A stretch of DNA of 64,000 nucleotides from Allacma fusca (taxonomy: Eukaryota; Arthropoda; Collembola; Symphypleona; Sminthuridae), in NCBI GenBank assembly GCA_947179485.1, contig OX359246.1:2852001-2916000 (forward strand). Reading direction: 5' to 3'. The position numbers were made by a program, and so were the translations under genes. Below are positions 25,741 to 36,512 of the stretch, piece by piece (position 1 is the stretch's first letter; each line of letters opens with the position of its first letter). The notes under the pieces are model-generated. The model was given only the letters and a program-made list of their open reading frames with translations. It was not told the DNA's origin and ran no database searches.

Positions 25741-27962
25741 CAAGTGCGGCTGAAGTTGTGATCCAACCATTAACTTTTGATTTTCTACAAAACTTTCTGT
25801 TCAGTAAATCAGTACAACAAAGGTGTAACAGGAGTACTGGATCGGAAGAGGAGTAAAACTGGTATTTTATTCATACTTGTTACCTTGTGAGTGTTCCTAT
25901 ACGAGCTTAATTACATATTGTGACGTCTACGAATGAGTAAGATAAGACTGAGCGGGACCAACTTCTCCGGGCAACAAGAGGTTCTGTTTATTGTCAATAT
26001 CTTATAACCAATTGTGTCTAAAATGATCGGAACTGTATGTTATACTTTTTAATGTGTAGTCTGCTTATCGTTAGATGTATACGTCTCCTAGAGAAAATTT
26101 TATTGTGATTTCTGAGTGCGATACTGAATAATTATAATTGTCTATTTGTTTGCCGGATTTAATTCCTTTTACTTTCCCCTGTACGAAGTAATGAAAGCTG
26201 CTACTACTACCACAGCCAAAATGCTGGTGAGATTCAGGGAAGATAGAAGAAAGTACTCTTGAGTGGCATCCTTGCAGAGCTAGTCCTTCTAAGTTAAATA
26301 ACATTTAAGTCTGAAAAAGTAGAACCATTAGTCTATACTACAAATATGCGGGTGATGTCCGTCCGTCACACAATTAGAGTGTACCCCTGTATGTAACTTA
26401 TTATTCATAGGCTCCAGAAATCGTTTTGTCGAAAACTAATCAGTAGAAAATATATCCTGTTCTAAGATTATGAAAAAATATGCGCTAGGGATAAGGGACC
26501 TTAAACAATTATGTATATTCTCTGGATATGATTAGGGTTGGTTGAGTTGTGGAGTGGATCGCGCGTAGCGTGGAGATCTCAGCGCTAAAAAGGGGCAAAG
26601 TTTCCTGGTTGAAAATATCATCCCATGCGATTTATATTCCTAATACCTAACCCGATAATGCAGATTGAAAACATGGTAAACATGAATGTCACGCTAAATA
26701 TAGCATACGAGCGTTGATACTGGACTTTTCTAATCTGATTGTGGTGACCAAAGAATTGTCACCACCAAAATATCGGGACGAGACAAAAAAAAGTAGACAA
26801 CAAAGGTTAAGCCACAGATAATAGGGACGGGACTTTTGCAGTAGCATTATTATGTGGAAACTGTATCTCATCAGTGAAAAGGTATAAATTTTCGTAAAAA
26901 TATCATGAAAGTACTTCATCTTGACATCATATAAACACGATTGCTTTCAATTGAGAATGTAACTAGATAAACCATTTTGCCTTTTCACTTCCGGATGCAT
27001 AATTAATTTTTATGTCAACATCTCCCTTAAAAAAATCCTTTAGACAACACAACAGTTGTTCTAAAATATTAGGATTAACATTTGGAATTTGTTTGAGGCC
27101 CTAATTTCGTCATGCTTCGATTTTTGATACAGGACCTGGGACAACTGTTTTGAAATATATGAGTCCTGTAGATACATATGTACAAACGGGTTGGAACGTA
27201 AATTTCGCCCCCACAAATAAACGCACCGGGAGAGAAAAATTTAATCAGGAAAAGACGGAGACACGAAGTTTTCCCCATAGATAATCGAGGTGTGCCTTTG
27301 GTACCAAGATTTTATTCAAGAACTAAAGGAAGGGGGCGGAATTTCTTTCCCAAGTAGAACCTTCGTAGCAAACAACTTCTTCATCTTCCTACAAACACTT
27401 GGGAGAAATTGAGGAAATGAGGGGGTTAAATGATCCTTTTTAAATGTTTTCCGAACAAAAGTCAGTTTAGTGTGTTCGCCAACCTGTTCTAAGTTTTGTT
27501 AGATCCTGTTTTATCCGTACTTCCATCTCATGCGTATCTGCTTTAAAGATATATGCCGAATACATTGAGCACGTTTCTATCAAAAAGTGAGGTATTGGTA
27601 ATAATCCATTCAAATATTTTTTCAACAGGTTCCCTCCTCCAATCCTCTTAGGAGCTGACACGTAAATACAGGAAAAATTGTAACAGCTACAGATTTGCAG
27701 AAGTTATTTAGCACCTACTGTAATTTTGTTCTTTTAAAAGGGAATCTTGGAGTACACCCATACTATTGGTTCCTTTGTAGACATAACAGTCACCATTTTC
27801 TTTTACGACCACATATTAAGATATTACCTATGTGTTTTCTAATAAATACATCATATTATATACAACTCTTAAAACCATCTGTACATAACCCATGGCAGTT
27901 TACTTGAGTTCGTTAAAGAGCTATAGATCTACTTCGCGGATGTCTCAGTACAAGAACTAAGC
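25741..27962. other. No gene recognised; possible Helitron-like 5' end near 26331
   Basis: Mostly unique AT-rich sequence. At about 26331 the string AGTCTATACTACAAATATG, followed by GTCCGTCCGTCAC, resembles the 5' terminus of many animal Helitrons. No hairpin plus CTRR end was located, so this is only a hint. No coding frame is convincing. Confidence 0.25.
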
Positions 27963-30900
27963 ATGTCGTCGGAATCCGATAGTAAAGAATTCAAACCAAA
28001 GACGGAGAGCGGGAAAGAACTTTTCATGCTTTTGAATAAACGGGACATGAACAACATTTTCAAAAAATTATATGTTTATCTAATAAATTACACAGCTTTC
28101 CCGGATAGATTTGCAAGAAAACTCGTTTCAGTTAACATGCTGGAACCTGAGGAGACGACGAAAATTGTGAGTTTCTTATTTACGTAAATTACATACAGCC
28201 TTGAAATTAAATTCTACACTTACTCATATTTAGAATTTTATAAAATTTTCTTTTACAGATGCAAACAGTATCAGTCTCTGCCCGACTTACAAAAATTTAC
28301 GAGCAAGTTAACCCTACTGCTCCCAACCTATGTCCAGCCTGTCCAAAATGGAAAAATTTGAGGAATACTATTATTTTTTTAAACTCCAGTTAAACCTACA
28401 GATTTGAAAAAAAATGTATTCGTTTCCGGAAGTGTTTTCTGCTGTTTTAAAAATTTTCAACATTCCAGGTTCATAAACAAAGCTGCAATAAAATTATAAA
28501 AAATTAAAATCCTTATATTTCCGCCATTTTCAATGCTAGATAAGCGGTCCATGCAATTGCATAGGGGCCATCAAAATATTTCTACGAAATGAAAAGGCAA
28601 TTTCTATTATTTTGAAGCCACTGGTAAGGCTCAAAGTGGTACACATGTGTAGCAGGGATACCAAAGATTGTCCCTATCACCTTTGCAGGTCACATAGGTC
28701 AACTTGAGGTCACGATAAAAACGAGTGGAATTCTCCCAAATAAAAGCCATCTGAGAGTTTCAGTTTTATTTATAGGAGGCACTGGTGGTAATTGTGTCCT
28801 ATTGACAAATATTGAGGGGCACCACGCTATAAAATGACGATTTTGACGTTGACCTCATCATACTCTTTTTTTCTCTACTCGGTATTTGTTTCCGATTTAT
28901 TTTCCATGTAGTGTTTGACCTCCTGATAACCTAGTTGACATCCAGGATCACGGTCTTGAATGAGGATATGTTTGGAGGGGAAAGCAGACATTATTCGTCA
29001 TTTACACTGTCTAACCTTATTTGATCCAAGTTGACCTGTAAAGGTCGCGTCAGTTATTAGCAAAAAAGTGGCCCAATCTAACCATTTTTAGGTTGAATAC
29101 AGCGGGGTTATCAAAACGTTTCGTCCAGACCAGTGCTCGGCATGGGTACGAAAAATCGGTACCCGTACCCGTATCCGTACCCGAAGTGCGGGTATTGTAA
29201 TATCTGGTATCTATACCCGTACCCATACCCAAGTATCCGGGTACAAATTTTTCATATCCGTACCCGCAATGTAATCTCAAACTATGTACCTGTACCCGCA
29301 TTGTACCCGTACCCGAAAAATACTCGAAAATTGTACCCATACGCGGGTATCTCAGTGTCGTACCCGTAATCGTACTCGGGTACTTTATATCCAGATTTCT
29401 CTAAATGTAGTACATAGTATGTTATGTATAATAATGTATGACAGCTTATTGTTAGTGTGTAATTTTGACTAGCTAGAGCGGTATTTGATTTTCTATATTT
29501 TCATTGAAGATTAGAAACACTAGAAGCGTTTTTGATTAGAAATAAAATTAACTTGCATACTTGCAGATTTAACAAAATATTACCAACCGTACAAATTTTT
29601 GCTGAATCCTATTCTCCTCTTCTATTTTGTTATTATTCCTCGTTTGTGTTTATTCATTTATACATCCTAAAACCTGTTTCCCTAAACACATATATTTTAG
29701 CTACAGTCTAAAATACATTTACTGTATGTTTTAAGGTTAAAATAGTATTAACACTAAGCTATAAGTATTCAGAAACACCAAAAATAAGGCCAGAAGTTTC
29801 CAACGTACGGGCATTATAGTATAAAATTCATTAAAATGTCTCAGTTCTCAGTGTATCCAAATACTCGGGTACAATAGTCGTGGGTACGATAGTAAATGAC
29901 CTCATTATACCCGTACCCGGTGGGTATATGCCCATTTTGAAATCCGTGTACCCGTACCCATACCCGTATCCATACCCGAAATTTTTATTTACCAAAGTGT
30001 ACCCGGGTAGTACCCAAAATTGATCGGGTGCACAAAATTGATCGGGGGCACAAAATTGGTATCCGGGTAGTACCCATACCCGTACCCGTTTACCCGAGTA
30101 TTACCCATACTCGTGCTGAGCACTGGTCCAGACGATCTACTAACTGACCTCAGGTCAACCTAGTTGACCTGATGGTTGACCTATTGGGTTACACGGGGAA
30201 TTTGTGGAAGGGTGTTTCAGTTTTCAAAGCAGCCTGGAGGAAATTGGGTTACTGCATGTGACAACTCCTTTGTAACTTTGTTGATGGACCCTTGCATGGA
30301 AAATTCCATTGGACAGGCTGTCCATACCTTGGGAATATATGTAACTAATTTAGGTTGGGAGGCAACGGGTTAAGGAAAAGAAAAACTGGGAGAAATTAAT
30401 TTATTCCTGGGAGGAATGTAATCCCCACGTGATTGAAATGCTGCTTAAATACGTTCAAGACGATGAGTAAGGATCAGAAGTTTTAAGAAATTTAACAAAT
30501 TACGTTGACTGTAAATATAAATATTTGTCCTTTGTGTATCACAATATTTGAATATGTTTTTGTAGCAACATTCAAGTCACTTTTGGAAATATTGTTCGGA
30601 TTTTAATTTAGGAAATGAAGTTTTGTGTTGAATAGAGGAATATGGAAAATAGGTGTGGCTCATTAATGTTATGAAATAAAAATTCTTATCAGCTAATACA
30701 TTTTCAATTCAGAAAGGTATTTAAAATCCCATAGTATTTTAACCTGCTTAAGTTCCAATGAACCCATTTAGTTTCACAAATTTCAGGCTGCCTTTGATTT
30801 TGTTTGAATATGACTGGTGGAAGCTTAACTTTAGATAACGATAGTATGCGGTTATTAGTCCTGTTCTACAGAGTAATGTGAAGTAGAATTTCTAACCATT

Positions 30901-31689
30901 TATCCGTAATTATTTTTTTCCAGGTCGACAACAAAAGCTTTACATCATGTTCGTGCTGAAAAGTCCGTGATTGCAGACAATTTATTGCGGAGTTACACAA
31001 GACGCATGAACACCTTCCTGCCTTGCTTCCTTCTAACTATTTTTTTCATTCTGGTGATATTCTACATCGAGTCTGGGGTCCAACGTGAGCGGGACATCAG
31101 CAATCCGGAAGTTCCTAATTTGGAGGCTTCAACTGCAGAACTACCGCTAATCTTGGACGTTAATTCTGCTAATGATTTGAATAATTTAGATGGTGTCGAA
31201 ACAGTTGTTATTTCTAACTTGGAGGATGAGTTGACCCCAATGAGTAAAAAATTGAGTTTGCGAAAACGTATTGAATACAACACAATTAAAAATTTGACCA
31301 TAGCTGGACGAATCTCTATAAGTTGGTTGGAGTACATGATTGGGGCATTCAAAAATCTGAAGAACTTTTCATTAGACATGAGTCAAACTTGCTTAGGAGT
31401 GGCTATTGACAGTCCTAGTACGCACACCCCCTTGAAGTTGGAAAACTGTGAATCCTTTAATGTTCTCAACTCCAAAACTTGTTATCTAGAAAGTTGGATC
31501 TACCGATGGGAATTCCCTGTTCTTAAACAAATAACGTTTGTAAATGTTGACATCAACAGGCGCAACTGTCCCCAATTGAATAGCCTTGTAAACGAGCGTG
31601 TCAGTAATCAGACTTCAGTTTATTTCAAAGATTGTAATGTGTATAATTGTCATGTATCTCTCGGAACAAAAACATTAATTAAGTCCTAG
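27963..31689 (+). CDS. CARD / transmembrane / LRR-like protein, gene A, exon 2 interrupted
   Basis: Exons are 27963-28166, 28259-28311 joined to 30374-30466 (exon 2, split by a TTAA-flanked element), and 30924-31689. Phases agree throughout, giving about 371 aa. Residues about 20-115 match the six-helix pattern and spacing of a caspase recruitment domain, including the helix pair around NWEKLIYSWEE. A single hydrophobic helix follows (FLPCFLLTIFFILVIFYI), then about 210 residues with Leu/Phe-spaced beta-strand-like repeats and several Cys, resembling a short leucine-rich-repeat solenoid. With no signal peptide, the predicted topology is type II: CARD in the cytosol, LRR-like part outside. It is paralogous to the gene at 40731-43232. 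With the insertion in place translation would stop in the element, so this copy is probably inactive unless the insertion is polymorphic or removed. Confidence 0.75.
28312..30369. mobile_element. TTAA-target element (piggyBac-like) inserted in exon 2 of gene A
   Basis: TTAA flanks both ends (28308-28311, 30370-30373). The termini CCCTACTGCTCCCAACCTA and TAGGTTGGGAGGCAACGGG form an imperfect inverted pair. TTAA duplication with a CCC start is typical of piggyBac-like elements, although some Kolobok elements also use TTAA. Removing the element with one TTAA gives a continuous exon matching the CARD of the paralogue, which fixes the boundaries. About 1.06 kb without the nested hAT (29131-30125). 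No transposase recognised. Confidence 0.85.
29131..30125. mobile_element. hAT non-autonomous element nested in the TTAA element, TSD GTCCAGAC
   Basis: Ends CAGTGCTCGGCATGGGTA and GTGCTGAGCACTG, flanked by an exact 8-bp duplication GTCCAGAC (29123-29130, 30126-30133). Arms are made of GTACCCG/CGGGTAC words (29140-29390 and 29865-30110). 995 bp, no transposase. It inserted after the TTAA element entered gene A. Confidence 0.93.
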
Positions 31690-34171
31690 ACAAGCAACCA
31701 CAATTTAATAAACATGATTTTACTCCACGATAATGTAAACTAAAGTCTTTAATCACCGTAACTTTCATTAGAACATGAATATTAATTAAGGAATAAATAA
31801 CGTGAATTTCCAATATGCAGGCTCATATCTCGTAAGAGATGGCAAAATATTTGTCATTATATACTGAGATGCCACTTTATCCTACTACAATCGTGAAAAA
31901 ATTCCATCGTAGGTAAAACGTAATTGTGTATTGTAAAGGCAATTCCCTATAATTATTCAGTTATTACCATTGATCAATAAATGTAATTACCTACATGTAT
32001 TCTCTTTCACATCGGCTAATCTTTAAGGTCCATTTGCTATCAATATATTTTTCAGAATATGTACATAGCATAACAAGGGAACTTTGTCAATAAGGGATTG
32101 GATCTTGCAGTTCAGAGTTCCCCCTGCACAATTTATAAGTCTACGTCTGTTAGAGATTAATACTTTAATGGACAAATTTTCCCGGTCACTTGAGCAACCC
32201 TAATACCGTGAGATGATTAATTATACTTGCAGATGATCACTTCGCCCCATTGAGACTTTGCACTTTATAATAACGATTTTTGCATTGATAATCATAATAA
32301 TTGAACAGTAGAATCGGAGCTTTCCGAATTCAGATATGGGGGTTTCTCGCCAATAGGTTGTACATTTTTATCCTATTACGGATTCTTGTCAACTTTTAAC
32401 AAATTTCAGTGGCAAATATATTGTTAACATATTCGTTTGAAGCGAAGGTAGTTTCTTAAATACAAATGTATATTATAGATGCAGTATGCAGTACCACAAT
32501 ACCTATTCAAAATTCAAATTTTGCCAAGCATTAATGTTTACACATTAGAGCTGTTAGGTTGACATTATGTCAATATCAAAATTTGTGAAAACTAAATTTA
32601 AAGTAATCTTGCAGGTATATGCCACGCAGTGGTGGCTGAGTGGTCAGAGCGTCCCGTTCGTTGCGGCTGGAGTCGATTTCGATTCCAGTAAAGCTCTGAT
32701 ACTTTAATAATTTCCACTGCTTTCTATCTTCTACTATAGCTTTGTGTGAGGTGAGGAGGAGGGCGTAAAAGGGGCTTGCACTCTGAATACTGGAACCATG
32801 GCCTTGATGCACAGGGGGACTATCAGTGGACATTCCTTAGATGGAGGGAAACTTGGAGAAGCTGCCAATCTGCATGGTTCGCTAGACATTGCAGTCTAAT
32901 GAGCGTCCGATAAACCTCTTCCTAACCCAAATCTCCTCTCCCTCCCAATTACCTCCTACTCTACATTTCCTAGCTGGAGCAAAAGACTTGTGATATACTC
33001 TCTGTGAGAGGAATGGACTGATGGGTATTTGTCCCACTCGTCTAGCTCTATGCTCATTCTTAGTGCCGGCACCTTGCGTACGATACCCAGTTCGCAAGGT
33101 TTCCACTCAACTTTCAACCGAAGAGAGCCGGTATAAGCTTCTCAGTTGTAACTTCACAAGTTCTCAAAAATTGTGTATGGCATGATGACTGATGGTTAAG
33201 TGCAAGAATAAAATGCGCCCCTGTGGGCCTTATATATGTATAGCATGGTGTTTTTAAACCATGGCTGTCTTTTATTTCATTTTAGTTTAATTTTAATAAC
33301 AATTTTAACACTCCAGGCATTTAGAATAGAAACCATTTCATCTTACGCAATTTTTCGCGTTGTAAATCCATTGGTAATTGCTGGTCTACACTACCACTTG
33401 TGAGCTGATTTGTACTAACCTATGGCTGTTACTAAGAATACTGCACATCTCAAATTTTAAGAACCAAAATAAGAAAGCAGATAAGAATTAGAGATAATTA
33501 TACAAAATTAGTAAAACATTAGTTGCGAAATTACATCATGGATATTAGAATACACGCCCTATACATGAAACGCCAGGTAAACTTTCTATTAATATTAAGG
33601 TGTTACTTCTGTAGTACATTAAGTCAAATGTTATATTCATGCATCTCATACGTGCATTGTCATTAACAATGAACTAACTAGGTTTAGAAAGTTTCTATAA
33701 ATATTTATGCACAAGAGGTCACACGAGATAAGTATTTCAAGTGTCGAGATATTGTGTGTATACCATTGTATGGATGCAAAGCTTGATCATTATCAACTTC
33801 ACATAGCTTGGTTCAGTTGCACCGTTCGAACAACTCCAAGGGGTAAAGGATTCTTGGGAAATGTTGATACACAATCAAGTACTGTCATTTAAAGCTTGGA
33901 ACTACTGGATTTGCTAATATGCTTTTGCTGTAATCTCGTAAATAAAAACTTTTACCTTGGTTGATTCATTGGATGAATTGTACAGGTTTGCCTTAAAACA
34001 TTTACCCACAGCCAATTTGCTCCTTTTAACCCCTCGACCGCTTTAGTTCATGAGGTTGTTTGAAAATCCTGCCGCATTTTAAGATTCGTCATAAGTTTAC
34101 AGGGGAACGGTGATAGTAGTTGTCATTTCTACGAAACAGAGAACAATGTTTGTTTCAGAACTATTAAATTA
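31690..34171. other. No protein gene recognised; contains a SINE
   Basis: Sequence after gene A, with an AATAAA-like signal close to its stop, is AT-rich and unremarkable up to the SINE-like unit at about 32627-33215. From there to the 5.6 kb transposon nothing is recognisable. Confidence 0.4.
32627..33215 (+). repeat. tRNA-derived SINE-like element
   Basis: The head has a Pol III A-box-like TGGCTGAGTGGT at 32633 and, about 42 bp later, a B-box-like ATTTCGATTCC at 32676, the usual spacing in tRNA-derived promoters. The region does not fold as a tRNA: the expected acceptor stem ends do not pair. A longer unrelated body follows, ending near an A-rich AAGAATAAAATGCGCCC tail. Boundaries are approximate and no target duplication was identified. 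Confidence 0.5.
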
Positions 34172-34563
34172 TTTCATTGAGATCCTGCACGCCAAAGTCT
34201 GGTTGTCGTACGAATTTATTGTTTACGTGCATGTAAGAAGTGTGCAGTATGGGTGCCTTAAGTGCACTTGAATTTCCCGGATATATCTAATACGTCCCGA
34301 GATACGGGAGTTTTTCGGTTTTTTCGGGGAAAACAAGATATCTCGACAACGGAAAGTCGGATTTTGGCTCTGCTTAGTGATTCGGAAAGAGGAAACAATA
34401 CTCTTTGGTAGCTTTTGACGCTTTGATTTTTTTAAAAAAATTGCATTCAAAATTTCGATTTTTTTTCAAAATTGCATGCTAACGTGACTATTTGCACGCT
34501 AAACTAAACTATATGCAGTCATTTCCCAATACAGCCAAATTATTACACTTTTCAAGCACATTG
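34172..34563 (+). repeat. Left terminal inverted repeat of the 5.6 kb transposon
   Basis: Pairs with 39370-39772 in reverse complement. Near-perfect over the outer 365 bp, then small gaps (for example around CATTACACTTTTCAAGCA). An open frame at 34223-34450 is fortuitous; its partner in the right arm at 39498-39686 is the same sequence read back. Confidence 0.92.
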
Positions 34564-34896
34564 TGAGTATTAAATGTAAGTATGTGCTAGTATGGTTACA
34601 ATAGACTACTGCTACACCACATGTAAGCACACAAGAATGACACAATGCACAAATTTATAACAAATCAAAGTAGCCTCCACGATTTGTAGTACAAAAGTTA
34701 CTAATGGAATTTCGAAGCAGTGATTGCTTTAATGTAAATAATAATTAACAAGTATTTGCAAGCATGAAATAAAAAAACAATATAGTAGATTCAACACAAC
34801 AGACATAACATGTCAGTAGTGAGTACGCCTTATTTGTGGACACTTATCGGCTGGTTTATGTGGCAATCTCGTTGGTAAAACAGGAAGACTGGAATA

Positions 34897-35271
34897 TTAG
34901 ACGGCGGCATGCGTGTCCACAACAGAATGCCTAAACAATAAAGTAAGAAATAATGTATGGTAATTTCCCAAAATTTAACCTAACTTAGAAAAGTCTTAGT
35001 TTCTTACTTTCGGACGAAATGATACAGATTGTGAAGTTTTTTAAAAATCAACATAACTAAAATGAGGACACAGAAAGCTCCAGCTATCTCCAAGCCTCTC
35101 CTGCAAAAAATTAGATTAGTTAACATATACAATTCCTATTAAGTTTGAATTTACAAATAATGAAAATAGCGCTTACAAGGTATAATTCACAACATTCGTG
35201 ACAACATCATCTGCTTGAGCACAACAAAGTTGCGTACCAAAAATAATAATTACAACTTGAAAATAATTCAT
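34897..35271 (-). CDS. Small single-pass membrane protein carried by the transposon (73 aa)
   Basis: Exons 35177-35271, 35008-35100 and 34897-34930 join in frame with donors GTAAGC and GTAAGA and acceptors TTTTTTGCAG and TTGTTTAG. Exon 1 encodes a signal peptide (MNYFQVVIIIFGTQLCCAQ) and a short extracellular stretch with one N-glycosylation site (NYT). Exon 2 encodes one membrane helix (AFCVLILVMLIF) and a basic cytosolic tail; exon 3 adds about 11 residues. Reading through the second donor would give a 63-aa form ending in VRK. It lies 230 bp downstream of the similar gene 35502-36103 on the same strand. No homologue is recognised. The splice consensus and topology make it more than a chance frame, but its short length limits certainty. 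Confidence 0.55.
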
Positions 35272-35501
35272 TATAGCTGACTTCAAAAGAAGAGAATATG
35301 AAAGCTCGAAATTTATAACTGACTGAAGCGACATCACCGTGTCTACTTATACCCTAAAGAGTGAAAGTTACAAACAAAAATACCGTAGTTAGTCATAACA
35401 CTCACATGTATTCATCGGAGAACCGTCAGAAGCTGAAAATAGATTGCAAACAAAATTATCAGTTTTCGTATAGTGAACACAGATATTGTCATGACAGTGA
35501 T

Positions 35502-36103
35502 TCAAGGAACGAACCTTATCATGGATAGGTAGTTGCGTGCACAGACGTACACAAACATCAGAACACCAACAAGGAGACCAAAGCACACAACTTTGACGAT
35601 ACGTCTAAATAAGTTGATACATTCAATAAGCTTGATATGAAGTTTTAGGTGCAAGTTTATGTCCTTAAATATATATTGGAGGAATTATATTGGAATATAT
35701 ATTCTTACATGTAAAAGTGAATGTAGCTTTCTACAGTATCTTCAGCGAAGAGAACAACCGAAGATGTCATGTTTGCGATTTCCTCTTCAAGATTTACAAC
35801 GCTTTCGGAAACCTTTGAAGCTTCATGGACAACAACTTCAGCTGCACCAATAACTGTTTTGTAAATAACTTCTTTCTGCACGTCTCCAGCATCGTTGATG
35901 GGCAGAATGGGAGAAAGCAAATATGGCACAAACAACTCGGGCTTTGGTGGCTGCGTCGGAAACTCGTGGACATGGGGTGGCTGCTTTTGGAGAAAACCTT
36001 TCATAGCCTTTGGGCTTCGAATATCGTCACATGTTGGGCCAACACACCTACACGCTGCAGAATATATCACAGCAACAATAAAATAAGACGCAACGAGAGC
36101 CAT
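35502..36103 (-). CDS. Secreted/type I membrane protein carried by the transposon (165 aa)
   Basis: Two exons, 35709-36103 and 35502-35604, join in frame across a GTAAGA donor and a TTATTTAG acceptor. The start chosen is the ATG at 36103; a frame open further upstream lacks an ATG. The N-terminus is a signal peptide (MALVASYFIVAVIYSAAC). A Cys- and Pro-rich ectodomain follows, then about 45 residues with heptad-like hydrophobic spacing (coiled-coil-like) containing NMTS, then a membrane helix (VVCFGLLVGVLMFVYVCA) encoded by exon 2 and a short tail. A stalk of helical heptads directly before the membrane anchor is a layout seen in many surface glycoproteins, but no family is recognised. It faces the transposase gene across a shared upstream region. 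Confidence 0.65.
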
Positions 36104-36182
36104 GATTTTGTCCAACTAGGAAATTCAAGAAACTAAGTGACAAGCATGAAAGTTTCCTTACATTTTATACGCTGTCAAAGTA

Positions 36183-36210
36183 GTCATGACGGGATGACTA
36201 TAGTCATGAC
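36183..36210. promoter_or_regulatory. Paired GTCATGAC palindromes between divergent transposon genes
   Basis: Two copies of the perfect 8-bp palindrome GTCATGAC (36183-36190 and 36203-36210) lie 20 bp apart, about two helical turns, in the 410-bp region between the membrane-protein gene and the transposase start. A half-related GATGACTA lies between. This could be a binding site for a dimeric regulator of both genes; the role is inferred. Confidence 0.4.
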
Positions 36211-36512
36211 TTTAGATACTTTCTCTTTTAGTCTATTTGCTTAACAGTATTAAATAGGCCGTGCAAACTAATTTTGTTTACGTATAGTTGAATAAGTAAA
36301 TGCTATCAATGTTAGTTCAAATTATTATTAGCTTGAGCTTTGTAGGCAATTATCCAGTTCAGTTCTGGAAACTTTGCATACTCAAACTATAAATTCATAA
36401 GGCAGTAATGTGAATCAGGTTTTGGTCCTTCAAAATTTTGGAACAATTTCAGTATAATTGTGTTCCAGATTTTCAAATTACATTATCGTTATTTGAAAGC
36501 ACAAAGTGTACC

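Noticed and set aside
32630..32705. A tRNA gene
   Set aside because: A- and B-box-like motifs are present but acceptor and anticodon stems do not pair; treated as the head of a SINE.
34223..34450. 75-codon frame in the left inverted repeat
   Set aside because: It is the same sequence as the frame at 39498-39686 in the right repeat and has no protein-like features.
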